The notes beneath the pieces were generated by a model. It was given only the letters and a program-made list of their open reading frames with translations. It had not been told where the DNA came from and did no database searches. Shown piece after piece: positions 37,333-48,100 of a stretch of 64,000 nt of DNA; positions within the stretch are counted from its first letter, which is position 1; each line of letters begins with the position of its first letter. Both the position numbers and the translations under genes were made by a program. The stretch spans positions 1,364,001 through 1,428,000 of the forward strand of contig JAYJMM010000105.1 in NCBI GenBank assembly GCA_037349105.1, written 5' to 3'. Source of the stretch: Limnomonas spitsbergensis. Taxonomy: Eukaryota; Chlorophyta; Chlorophyceae; Chlamydomonadales.

Positions 37333-38335
37333 AGAAAGAAGAAAGGAAGACTCCTCCTCCGCCGAAGCGGGAGGCGTGAGAACCACTCGACCCACAGGAG
37401 CTCTATCCAAGTTAATAGGGTAGCCCGCTCATGACATTTTGCGGTGCACATTTAACGAAGTGCCAGGCGTTTTCCCCGCTTTCTCCTGGAACACGGTTGA
37501 TGAACTCTTAGGCTGTGTTTCCATTGGAGTCTGGGGGGAGCCGTCGGGCAGGTCGGTTTTGTTCGGTCCGCCCCAAGGTTTGAGGCCGAGGTGGAGACCA
37601 CCACAGAAACATTCGGCCTTCGTTTCCATTGCATGTCCGGGGTGGCCGATTCGCATTCAAGAACCTCGCAGGCTAAGATTTTCGAAATGTCGCAGCATTC
37701 CTTGGTAGTTGTTATGTCGCGTTTGTTGTGCTGCTGCAAAACGAATCGCGCTATCGGCTTGTCCATGTGTCCTGGCATTGTGCGCAGCTGGCAACGCTCT
37801 TTTGAAATTTCTGCACCTATGTAGCTTGAACACGTAGATCAAAGCAACCAGTGGTGCTTACGTATACTATTGCTTTATTTCGGTTCAGTCGCGCATGCTG
37901 CAACGCAACGACGGGGTAGAAAATCGTCACGTGGCCTTCCGTGTGCCGGGACAGCCAGTCGACTTCCATCGAACCATCAGAGTTTATCAGCGGTATGAAC
38001 ACATGAGAATGAGCACAGGGCTCAAAAAACAAGGCTGCGAAGTATTGTCCAGCTGGCGTTTGGGGTGGATGTCACCCAAACTCACTTCGGGTCTCGGACC
38101 CGAAGTGGATTTGGGTAAGTTTGGGCAGATGAGTCTGGGAAACCAACCGTCGACTGTATTAATGCCGGTCGTGTTTCGACGTCCAATGGAAACGTTTTCG
38201 TCGGGGTGGCACAGCTGGCGCCTAGCTGGCAACCCACCCCGACGTCAAAACAGCCAATGGAAACACAGCCTTACAGGTTTCAAACCGCAGACCTCGGGGT
38301 GGACTGCCAATCAGCATAGCACCACTGAGCCCACC
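37333..38335 (-). mobile_element. tRNA-derived SINE-like element, itself interrupted
   Basis: Inserted in the CCGTA-TIR element and flanked by the 7-base repeat GGGCCCC (37326-37332 and 38336-38342), which occurs once in the intact copy. Read on minus, it opens with a tRNA-like head: A-box-like TGGGCTCAGTGGTGCTA and B-box-like GGTTTGAAACC. About 180 bases of tail follow at 37510-37333. Removing the MITE at 37511-38270 leaves an element of about 245 bp. SINE identity rests on the A/B boxes and the short flanking repeat. Confidence 0.65.
37511..38270. mobile_element. PIF/Harbinger-like non-autonomous element, 760 bp
   Basis: Perfect 17-base terminal inverted repeats GGCTGTGTTTCCATTGG at both ends, flanked by TTA on each side (37508-37510 and 38271-38273). 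TIRs beginning GGC and a TTA duplication are the hallmark of PIF/Harbinger and Tourist elements. The interior has no transposase-like frame. Confidence 0.85.
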
Positions 38336-38779
38336 GGGCCCCGATAGCCACACGACTCCTAAGGCCAGGAACCGGCGCGGGATGAGGATTACGACAACGG
38401 TTTGCTGGCCGTGCGCTATCCTTGCTAGCATCAAAACGAAGTTTTAACTGAGTTTGACAGTGGAAGCCGAAAATGCTGCGCGGACGGAAATTTAAATTAT
38501 TCACAGTGATGCGCGATGTTAAATTGAATTTCGTGCTGCGCGGCCGTTTTTGACTGTTTTTTGGCTGCGCGACAAAAACACAAATCAATTTGTTGGGGGG
38601 TACGCGGACCCTAAGGCTTTTTACGGTGTTCATTTCCCAGGCTCTGTCCTCTTGGCCCCTGCTCCTCCATTGGCTCAGGCTCCTACATCGTAATTCTCAC
38701 TGTCTGTCCCATGTCCTTCGTTGGCTGAACTAAAGTAGCATTTGGTTTGGTGTGCACCAGCACAACTTTGAGCGGCCAC

Positions 38780-38875
38780 TGCACAGACAACACTGGTCCG
38801 ATGTAGGCCGGGCTGTGGCCGAATTGTGGCTGAATCACCCTAAAATAAACCCTACAATAAACACAGCTCCCTCTC
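38780..38875. repeat. Dispersed repeat related to 23.0 and 49.1 kb
   Basis: GATGTAGGCCGGGCTGTGGC, CGAATTGTGGCTGAATCACC and CTAAAATAAAC parallel the right half of the repeat at 22985-23180. It sits just before the minisatellite. Confidence 0.45.
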
Positions 38876-38924
38876 ACCCTCTACAGCAGGATAGATCTTC
38901 AGTGGGACAGCTGACCATGCTACC

Positions 38925-40400
38925 CGTCGGATTGAGACAAACCCTGCGACAGCGACAGGCAGATGGGTGGAGTGCGGTGGGTGGGTGATGTGGAGTGGGT
39001 GGGTGGATGGGTGGAAACAATTGATGAGGCACTTTGTGCTTTGCGACTGTGAACCAGTCAGGCAGGCTGAGGAGCAGCATAACCTGCAGCAGCGACAAGC
39101 AAGTGGGTGGAGTAAATTGATGAGGCAGGCAGCGAGGCTAGTAGTTTCATTATTGATTGGAGCAAACCTTGCAGCTGCGACAGGCCAGTGGGGGGTAGAT
39201 TTGTGAGTCAGACGGCAGTGGCAGGCAAGTGTTAAGGGAAAGTTTATAAGGCAGACAGCGAGGCTGGTAGTTTCAGTCTCGATTTGAGTGTGCAGCCAAC
39301 CCTGCACAAGCAACAGGCAAGTGGACGCGGTAAAGTTTGGAGATAGGCGGCCAGGCTGGCAGTCTCAGTATTAATTTCAGCACACCCTGCAGAGGCAACA
39401 AGCCAGTGGGCGGGGGGGTATGAGGCAGACGGCAGCGACAGGCAAGTATGAAGGGAAAATGTGTGAGGCAGAGAGTCAGGCTGGTACTTTCAGTTTTAAT
39501 ATGAATGTGCAGCCGACCATGCACAAGGGACAGGTAAGTGGGCAGGGAGGATTAATTGGTTATTTGGCTGTGTCGCAGTTGGACAGGCAGGCAGAGGATA
39601 GGTATTGCCAGTGTCAATTTAATTGTGCAGCAGAACAAGCAGCAGCAACAGGCAAGTAAGCAGGGTAAATTGGTGTGTAGCTGCAGGCATGTGAGCAGCA
39701 TAACCTGCAACGAGGAGCAAGTGAGTGGGGTGGATTGGTGTGTAGCTGCGGGCACGTGAGCAGCAAAACCTGTGAAGTGAGGCCAGTGCACGCCTGCACG
39801 GGGTGGATTGATGTGCTGCTTCACGCTCTGCAAAAGTGGAATAGGCGGGCAGTCAGAGGAGCAACAAACCTGCAGCAGCAACAGGCAAGTGGACAGGGTG
39901 GATTGGTTTGTAGCTGCAGCCTGCAGGCATGTGTGCACTTAACCCTGCAACAGGACAAAGTGTGTGGGTGGATTGATGCGCCGCCACACATTGTGCAAAA
40001 GTGGACTAGACAGGCAGGCAGGAAGGCAGGCAGAGGTGCAGCATGAACCCTGCAACAGGGGGAAAGTGCGCGGGGTGGATTGATTTGCTGCTTTGCGCTC
40101 TGCGAAAGTGGAATAGGCAGGCAGGCAGGGAGAGGAGCATAAAAATAGCAAAACCTTGCAGCAGCAACAGAGGCACTAGAGCGCATACATGTTAAATTCA
40201 CAAGGCAGGGAGGCAGGGAGCGAGCAAGGCTGATACCGGTACTGGTGGTACCTGGTGATTTAAGTGCGCAGCAAGCCTTGCAGCAGCAACTGGCAAGTGT
40301 GCGGGGTGGGTTTATGAGTTGTTTGGTGGCTTGGTGCTGAGTGAAAGTTGAAAAAGCAAGCGGGCAGGCAGGCAGGCATCCAGTCAAGGTGAAAAGTTTG
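38925..40400. repeat. 1.5-kb degenerate minisatellite with splice-site-like core
   Basis: About 14 imperfect units of 65-135 bases. Each opens with a core close to AACCCTGCAGCAGCAACAGG then CAAGTGGG, followed by GGGTGGATTGAT or AAGGCAGGCAGCGAGGCTGG variants. The array ends about 30 bases before the tRNA-Gln gene. The core CTGCAG...CAG|GCAAGT resembles a 3' splice acceptor followed by a GC-type donor. The open frames here are short and come from the repeat. Confidence 0.75.
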
Positions 40401-40422
40401 ATAACATGTGGTAAATTATTCG

Positions 40423-40494
40423 GCCGGTATGGTGTAGTGGTTAGCACTAAGGTTTCTGATACCTTCAACCTGAGTTCGACTCTCAGTACTGGCT
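40423..40494 (+). tRNA. trnQ: tRNA-Gln(CUG)
   Basis: A full cloverleaf folds. Acceptor GCCGGTA pairs with TACTGGC (one G-U). The D arm contains GGTGTAGTGGTTAGCAC. The anticodon stem AAGGT/ACCTT closes the 7-base loop TTCTGAT with anticodon CTG. The T arm is CTGAG-TTCGACT-CTCAG. Discriminator base is T. No intron and no encoded CCA, as expected for a nuclear gene. A TTTT stretch about 15 bases downstream could end Pol III transcription. Confidence 0.93.
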
Positions 40495-42405
40495 GTAAAA
40501 TCGGGTCCCTTTTAGATTAAGAGGAATACGACCTGTCGGTAGTAATGTGAAGCAATCGTTAAATTGTCGTTGGAGGAGCGCCACTTGGCGAAATAAGGAG
40601 ATCAACATGGTTCGACACGTATGCGTGAGTATCAGAATGTAATGCAGATGCCGTTAAATGCATCACGGGTAAGGCTCGAATGCACCTCAAACTTGTGCAT
40701 GTGAATTCAACAAAGTGCTTCACCGAGAATGAAGCTGGCTCAACATTCTCGGTGAACCTCATTTCAGAGCACATGAGCATCAATCCCATTCCTCCAGCTT
40801 CTGAGGGGGGAAAAGCTGCATGGCAGTTGCGACTGTTACGACCAACAGACATGGCCTTAGTCTAGTCCAGCTCACTGAGGAAGCATGCATGGGACACATA
40901 ACATCTTCCTCTGTTTGAGACAACAGATAGTATTTCTCCATCTGCCGAATGAAACAGAAAATCTTGACTACCGTAATGCATTTACAAGGCTGCTTGCCAG
41001 GTCAGCCTATATCGGAGTCAAATAAACCTGGTCTCTTCGCATTCCAAACATGGAACACACTGTTAGCCTCTCTGTGTAGTGTCTAGCCGTCGTAGTGGTT
41101 TCGTTTTAGTTTTTTCTGTGCTGGTTTCCTCCCTGTTCGCTCTGCCAGGTCCTTTTGAAAAAGGCTGTGGGTGGTTGCATCAACTTTGTAACATCAGCAC
41201 ACCAGTACGACATCTGCAGCAATGGTGCACTGTCATTTTTTGTATGCAAAGTTTAAAATGTTAACATGACCCTGGCCTGTTTCGTGACCTTTGATTCTTG
41301 TTACATAAAACCTTTGGGCCTGTTTCGTGACCTCTAGGCCTGTGTCATGACCTCTGATCCCTGTATTGTGACCTCTGGGCCATATGCTCAAAAAGTCCGT
41401 CCGCATAGGCGTCCGACTGTCTGGATGGAAGGAGTTCACCAATTTCATTGCAGGCTAAGATCCCTGTATCTGTCACAGCGTGCCCCTATTCATGGAAGGC
41501 GAAGGGTTCTCATACAATCAAGACATCAGGTATGCCCTTAAGGCTTGAGAGTGTGACTGCTGCCTCGTTATCCCCACTGAAGAAAAATGTACAGGATTTC
41601 CTGATCCTGAATCCCCCCCCAGCTGCATGCCGCATCGACTGACCTGTTGAGACATGCCCGTGCTGCATGGCTCAAAGACGGTCCCTTGCATCAGTCCCCG
41701 ATGAGTCCTCCTGGTTAGCTTTGTAACGCTTGATGCCTTAAACGAAAAAATGTGGGAGGGGCAGCAGCGCTTGGGGACGAGTGCCGGATGCTTCGTAGGA
41801 TGGCAACATAAACAGGATGAATCACGAAGAAAGGGGATGGGCTGCGCGCGGTCAATATTACGGCCTGTGGAGCTTGCTTACCTCTATACATTCCTCATGT
41901 TCACGCTGATTACTCGTATACATTTTCAAAATGTTGACCTGTCTTGTTGCTGCCCAGCTGTTTCTCATATCCTAGCCATGCGCTCCTCATGCAGCTGCTG
42001 TCCCACTGCATCAGCCTCGAGAATGATGCTTTGATGCTTTTCACACGACAATGACATTTCAACGTGACTTATTTGTGGAAAAAGTCCCACTTCCTTGCAG
42101 CTCATTGCCCGGAGGAACGCAATAAAGAGGCCATGATGCTGGGGCTGTAGCTGTGGCAAGAGTTAGGGCTAGGGGTGGGGGCTTAGGGCTGGGCTGGACT
42201 GGACAGCTCGTCAGATGAGGTTGGGGCAGAGGCTGCTGGGCTGTGATGTGTCAGCACTATCGTAAGCGGGACCGCAAGTCCGTCAGCGTCGCATATCACG
42301 TATTTATGCGGGCGTGCCCCATACTGCGTCGGACCCTTGTTCTTACTTTTCCTAATACCGAATTTTAATCGTGCGGGTTTCGGATGGTGCGCGGACATGC
42401 GTGCA
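40495..42405. other. Gene-poor region after tRNA-Gln
   Basis: Open frames here (for example 40559-40852 on minus) match nothing I recognise. A small tandem repeat lies at 41265-41390. No other structure seen. Confidence 0.35.
41265..41390. repeat. Short tandem repeat
   Basis: Four imperfect copies of GGCCTGTTTCGTGACCTCTG, spaced 20-50 bases apart. Confidence 0.6.
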
Positions 42406-43026
42406 CCGTAGAACGTCCTAGACTTCGCTCTTGCTTAATTAATTGTTGGGGTGCGCGGACATGGCTGCGCGCTAATATTAATTCAAAAATCGCCGGTGCG
42501 CGGAGTGTCATCCTGAGTGTCATTCAGATGCCCAAACAACTATTTTGGGGGTGCGCGCTACAAATTAAAAACACCAAATGTCAAAAAAGGTGCGCTCGCG
42601 CACGACTGTTTGATCTGACATCCGTCGAGTGATCCTTACGCCAGTCCCCGTAGCGAAGCTCGATCCTGGAGGCGGAGACGGGTGCTGACGACTGCTAACG
42701 TTTCGGGGCCCCAACAGCCACAAGTTTCCTGATGCCAGGAAACGGAGGAGGATGGCGACTATGCTGAGTATTGCTGACCGTGTACTTTCCTTGCTAGTAT
42801 TAAACGAGGGTTTTGACTGAGTTTTACTGGACTGGCCGAAAGTGCTGTGCGGAAGAAAAATGAAATTATTTTCAGTGCTGCGCGGTATTAAATTAATTAA
42901 CCAGTTGTACAACGTTAAATTAATTCAAAGTGTCGCTGCTGCACGGCCGTTTTTTAAAATTCTTTTTGGCTGCGCGACGGGGAAAAAAGTTTTGGGGAGG
43001 TGCGCGTACCCTTAGCGGTTCTACGG
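42406..43026. mobile_element. Intact CCGTA-TIR non-autonomous element, 621 bp
   Basis: Begins CCGTAGAACGTCCTAG and ends with the inverse, CTTAGCGGTTCTACGG. The interior contains repeated GGGGTGCGCG motifs and CGAAGCTCGATCCTGGAGGC, all shared with 37040-38626. It serves as the undivided reference for the split copy. No coding capacity; superfamily unknown. Confidence 0.75.
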
Positions 43027-45114
43027 CATCCGCCGGGCCCTGCTGAACTGACGTTCGGCCGCGTGGGGCGGGTGGGGATGAGCAAGCTCAATTCTTGCTA
43101 CCATACAGTCTCAAGGACCATGGTGCAGCCATGCCAACGTCCTTTGTGAGGGGGCAGGAACGTGGAACCCAGCAACACGAACCAAGGTGCAGCCATAATC
43201 TAATGTCATGGGGCAGGAATTTAGAATCCGATATCATAGCCAGGGGGAAAGAGGGGGTCATTTGGCATGTTCAACCCCTCAACCATTGGGAATTCTACCA
43301 GTTTTTTACCACGCACGCCCAGGTGAAATGCATTTCTCTCGCACGCGAGGCGTTGACCCTCAGTCTGTCGAATTCGTGCTTTTTCCAGTGCTTTTCGGGC
43401 ATCCATGCGGTCGTGGACCACCTGACACTCTTCAGTCAGTCTCGCGGATTGGGCAGGGCTTCCATCCTTTTCCCTCTAAAACTTTGATGCTCCCCCCAGG
43501 AGTTTCTCCGGGGATTGTTTTTGTCCACCAGAACATTTGATGCATGAGACAGGTGCCCGCTAAACGTCTTTGGCAGGAAATAAGCTAGGACAGCGAGCGA
43601 AAATACAGTGTCATCCCTGGGCAAGCTATCAGCACTAAATTGCGTATTGGTGGCGTGGGAATGGACCTCGCCCAGCACTGTAGAAGATATAAGCCTCAAT
43701 ATATAATTAAATATGAATGTGGTGCATAGTAATGTAGTGGAGCACCAACTAGAAAAATAGGAGGTTGTAAGAAATTGCGCATCTGTGGCTAACGCGATGC
43801 AATATCTGTGAAACATCTGAATCAGGGAGGCCTTCATTGGCTCCGCTGACTGATACCTGGTGAAGATCCATGCTGGGTGATACCATGGCCTGGCTGTTGT
43901 TTCGTATGTTTCGTTAGGTAAAACCTCAAGCTCAAGGGCACCTTCGATTTTTTTTGACAGTCCAGCTGAGCATCGCAGTTCATGGGACAGGGGCCAGGGG
44001 CCAGCAAACCGGTTCGGGCAAAATGCACACTAGAAAAAAGGCAAGAAATTACTGCCCCCACCTGGGCTTCCTAACAGAATACAACCACATACGAGGTGTA
44101 CAAATAAACCGACAAGTAGTGCGGCAGACAAGCCCCCATCAAAAGATGACACGGGCAAAGGATTGACGTTGGTCGTTGGGCACCACTTGAGTGACTGAAA
44201 CTTGTGTGATGATCCTCCCTCCTCGTAAATCGTAATGCATTGGCAGATTAAGGCTTATTCCTCAAAAGGGTGGCATAAAATCCTCAGCGTGTTCCCTACT
44301 CCATGCACTGTTCATATACCATCTCTCTGTACCCTTCATGTCCCCATCCTCGCCTACGTAAGAAAATGTTGGAAAGTCAAATTTCCGTTAACTCAAAAGG
44401 TATGTAAAAAGTCATATTATTGCCATTCATAATTGCATTTATTAAGCCTCTTACCGAGGCATGATAGGTATATGTCAAAACAACAAGCTGCAACCAATGC
44501 AACCCCATTCACAACCGGGCCTCCAACAGAAAAAACACATCAGGGCCTACCGGTACTCAAATTGAACTAGAAAGTGTCATTCATTCACATTGCATGTTCC
44601 TCGCAACAATTTGGAAGACATTAGGCATATGAGCCCCACACGTTCTGAATCAGACATAAAAGAGCTACTGGCGGTCCAGTAAACAAACCAGGTCATCAGC
44701 ATCATACAAAAATCTTTCATAATAACATGTACGCGGGTACGAAGGTCACGCGCCTCCTTGGAGCCCAAAGGACAGGACACAATTGTGTATTTAACCTGAC
44801 TGAAATACCGGTTGAAATAACAGGTCGTTTTATGTTTCGTCACCACTACAATTGAGTAAAGATACTAATGCATGCTCTGTAGGCATTTTGATGCAGAATA
44901 TAACCATGAACTATTTTGTCGAGGGATAAACATAAATCATAATTAAGGTACACATTTAATTTACTTCCATCACAATATTATGCCAGATCCAGGCTTGGAT
45001 CCAAGTCATTATCTTTTAGCATTGGATTATGTGTGGATTGTGTAAGCAACGAAGGTAGAACAGAAGTCTGATGCTCCGCCTCATTCTTACACATCATGGT
45101 TGGAGCCAGAGACA
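43027..45114. other. 2-kb stretch without a recognised gene
   Basis: Frames at 43095-43487 (plus) and 43436-43837 (minus) have no recognised motif. The region is AT-rich from about 44200 to 45050 with no repeat array seen. One TACCGGTA palindrome at 44548. Confidence 0.35.
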
Positions 45115-48100
45115 TCATGACCCAGAAGGTCCAGCTCTGGCCGCGTGTGTTGGCTCAACTGCTGCTGCTGCTGTAAAAGTAGGGTTGGGCGCCTCTTGGG
45201 CCTCTAGAGCACCCCACATCTTAAGGTTTTGCTAAAGATTGGTCATCATGCTTGACGTTGCTGGGAAGGCCTGCGCAAAGGCCTGCAAGGATGCACCAAC
45301 AGCAACAACACCACGGGCGCTCAGAATTTAGAAAGACAGCATCAGTGAGAGTGGTAGGACATCAAGAGCATAGGCAGGTCGATCAAGTAGCAAAATGTCA
45401 CTGAAGGCATATACATCCTAGGTGAGGCAACATAATCAAACGTCATAAGAGCTTGTCTACGACTCGTTATCAAGTTCGACATAACTAGCATGGCCACACC
45501 TGGAATGAGCATGCTTGGGTGGAATGAGCATGGTTGGGTCAGGCGACTGAACAGTAAAGCTGACTCACAGAGTACAATGGCATGGCGACCACGTTAAAGA
45601 AGTCAAGAAGCCACACTGGCTCTTGGTGACGCCCCCCTTCCGGCGGTCCATGAGGGGCGACACCGGCTGGCAGCGTGCACGCTCCTTGTCGTACGTAAGG
45701 AACATCTCCTAAGGATGGAGGCAGACGCGACCCACAAGTCAGGGCCATCGAACAGTGTGACCAGGAGGGGCCATCGAGCAAAGCAACCAAGAAGGGGCAT
45801 CGAGCAATGCGACGGAGAGTTGGGGCCATCAAAGAGGAATTAGGAACGATCCAAATAAGGAAGGAGACAGCCAACCCATGTATCACCTCCTCCAGCCTGG
45901 CCACCCATTACTCATGCACGCCAAGGTCGCTAGCCAGGTGCGTGGCCCAGGTCAGAGCATTTGAGTACCACCTGCAGCAGCCCACAGGGGAGCAGGAGCA
46001 GGGTGAATGGCAATCATCAAAGGTGCAAGCAGCATGTCTGAAAGATGGCGACGCAAGGCTCCCCCAGTGCCAAAGGAAACGTAAAATATGACTCGCAACA
46101 GTTATCCTTCTTCTACTTAACACATTTAAGGCGCATGCTAGCCCCCTGGTGCCAGGGACCATTGGCATACACAAGCTCTTCCGATATCAGGAAGCACGAT
46201 GCCAATGTTCAGACCTTCCAGCTACACCTGTTTGAGCTGGAGGGGAAAGTGCGCTGCCTAAAGCATGCATTGTGCAGAAAGCTGGCCCTGCAACCTGCAC
46301 TACCCTCTCCCCCCCCCCACTCTCTTGAGGTGCAGCTATTACCTGATGGATCCGCCCCCCTTTCCCTGTGCGTGCACGTAAGGCCGTGCTCTCAAATACA
46401 TGCCAGAAACCTCAAATGCAGCAGCCCTCCGTGCGGACTCTGCAGAGCACCTGTTCCCCCCTTCTTCTCTACCTTGAGAATCAGCATCTGCATGTCATCA
46501 TCCCAGGCAGGCCCTGTAATGGGCAGCTGACCTGTGACCTCCAGGCCGTTGCTCAGGGCCCTAGGGAGAACACAGTCTGGTGGGAGGCTGCGCTGAGGCT
46601 GCAGGGAGGAGGCGCCTGGCTGAGGACAAAGGAGGTCTGGAGACAGGAGAGGCAGCTGCGGCCGGTGCCTGTCCGGTTGCAGGCTTGCCCACCTGGGCTG
46701 CAAATCTTCGACGTCTGGTGACGGACGGGCCCAGAGCAGGCTGGGGGACCGTCCTGACAGGCAAGGCGCAACGTCAGCAGACAGGCAGCGCCTGGGGAGG
46801 CTCTGAGACGAGGGGAGCCCAGGCATGACGTGGCCTGAGGGGACCAGGCCCGGCTCTGGAACGCGCAGGCTGAATGCCTCCTCGGCTTGCACACCACACC
46901 TTGTCTTTCCCACATCCTCAGCCGGCACCTGCTCATCAATAGTCTGGGGCAAGGACTGGGCTTTCTTGCTGAAAGCTGAATGGCCGTCAGACAGGTGCGT
47001 CAGGCCCAGCCGCACGGACTGTGCATGGCGGGCCAAGCTTGGAACAGTTATCGTCGGGGAGTCACCCGTCCCGAGGAACAGACCCGAAATGGTTTGCCGG
47101 CCTGACTTTTGCTGGCTCGGAAGAGCCTGCTGCGCGATGTCCGCTGGAGCAGGCCTGTCAACACTGGTGTCTTGCACTGCGCTGCTGAGAGGGGAGGGCC
47201 ATGCACTGGCAGGGTCTGCACGCTTCATGACGGGGCAGGAGGACCACCGGTGCTCGGGTGATGCTTCCAACAGGGCAGCAGCAGCAGCGCAGCCGTGGCG
47301 GCGGTGGCTGCCCCAATCTTGGAGCTGAAGATGCCTGTCAGGGAGAAGTGCTGTGCACAGGGCAGGGGGGTGGGGGGGGGGGGGGGGGTGTAATAGTGTC
47401 TTTTGACCTCTTCAGCTGCTTTCAGCCGTACTCCACCCTACCTACACGGCAAGGAGGGCCTGCTTTGGGAGAGACCTTTGGCTTGTGCCCCCTGCCTTAT
47501 GCGGGTCACCCACTGGCCTATTATTGACTTCACGTTTATTCCCGAAGAAACACAGAATGCAACACACTACGCTGCAGGATTCCAGGAATATAATGCATAC
47601 ATACTTGCTTGGGCAGTGTGTTTCAAGCAAACAACGATGCTGCCAAACAACACTTTGGCACAAACAGTTGCTGCTTTTGTCAGCAGTCATGACAGGGCCC
47701 CTGACCAGACCTTGCACACGGGATCAGATTGAGGCTCAGGGCTTCCAGTCTACAGACACGCACCTGTTTCATGTCAGTTGCCAGGACCAGCTCAATCACA
47801 TCCCCTCAGAGCGTGTGAGTGAGCTGGGCAGCACGGAGGGAGGTATTGGGTCAGAAAAGAGGGGGGGGGGTACAGGGCAACAATGGAGCCAGACTTGACG
47901 AAGGACTCGCCGCCCTCATCCCCTTCAAGGGTCTAGATGTAGTAGGGAGGAGAGGAGGACCAGCAGGCTGTTGCCGCCCTGCTGTGCTGCACCGCTGCTC
48001 ATGCCCATGCCCCCCCAAAGGTGTAGCCCCTCGTTCTCTTTCTTATCTTTGGCGCACCTTCTAAGACGACTCCGGCAGGAAAGCATTCTTTGGATCTTGC

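Larger units (their letters stand above)
37040..38626. mobile_element. CCGTA-TIR element, split by later insertions
   Basis: Starts CCGTAGAATGCCTTTGAC (37040) and ends with the inverse, CCTAAGGCTTTTTACGG (38626). The two halves (37040-37332 and 38336-38626) align in order with the undivided copy at 42406-43026. Shared blocks include TTAATTAATTATTGGGGTGC, GACATCCGTCG, CGAAGCTCGATCCTGGAGGC, GGGTGCTGACGACTGCT and TGCGCGGCCGTTTTT. The middle 1 kb is foreign sequence (next two entries). No transposase coding seen, so it is non-autonomous. Confidence 0.8.

Noticed and set aside
38280..38345. Possible minus-strand tRNA gene
   Set aside because: A- and B-box-like motifs exist but the cloverleaf does not close and the sequence is part of a SINE-like element.
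38925..40400. Coding tandem-repeat protein
   Set aside because: Units vary in length without keeping a reading frame, and frames are broken by stops on both strands.
43095..43837. Possible genes on either strand
   Set aside because: Both strands are open for about 130 codons but neither has motifs, codon bias or neighbouring exons.
45539..45904. Independent minus-strand gene of 121 codons
   Set aside because: Its C-terminal part (DFFNVVAMPLYS) is the PDE exon read in the shifted frame; the rest is intron.
46825..47328. 167-codon plus-strand frame
   Set aside because: Antisense to the PDE insertion exon, with no recognisable motif.
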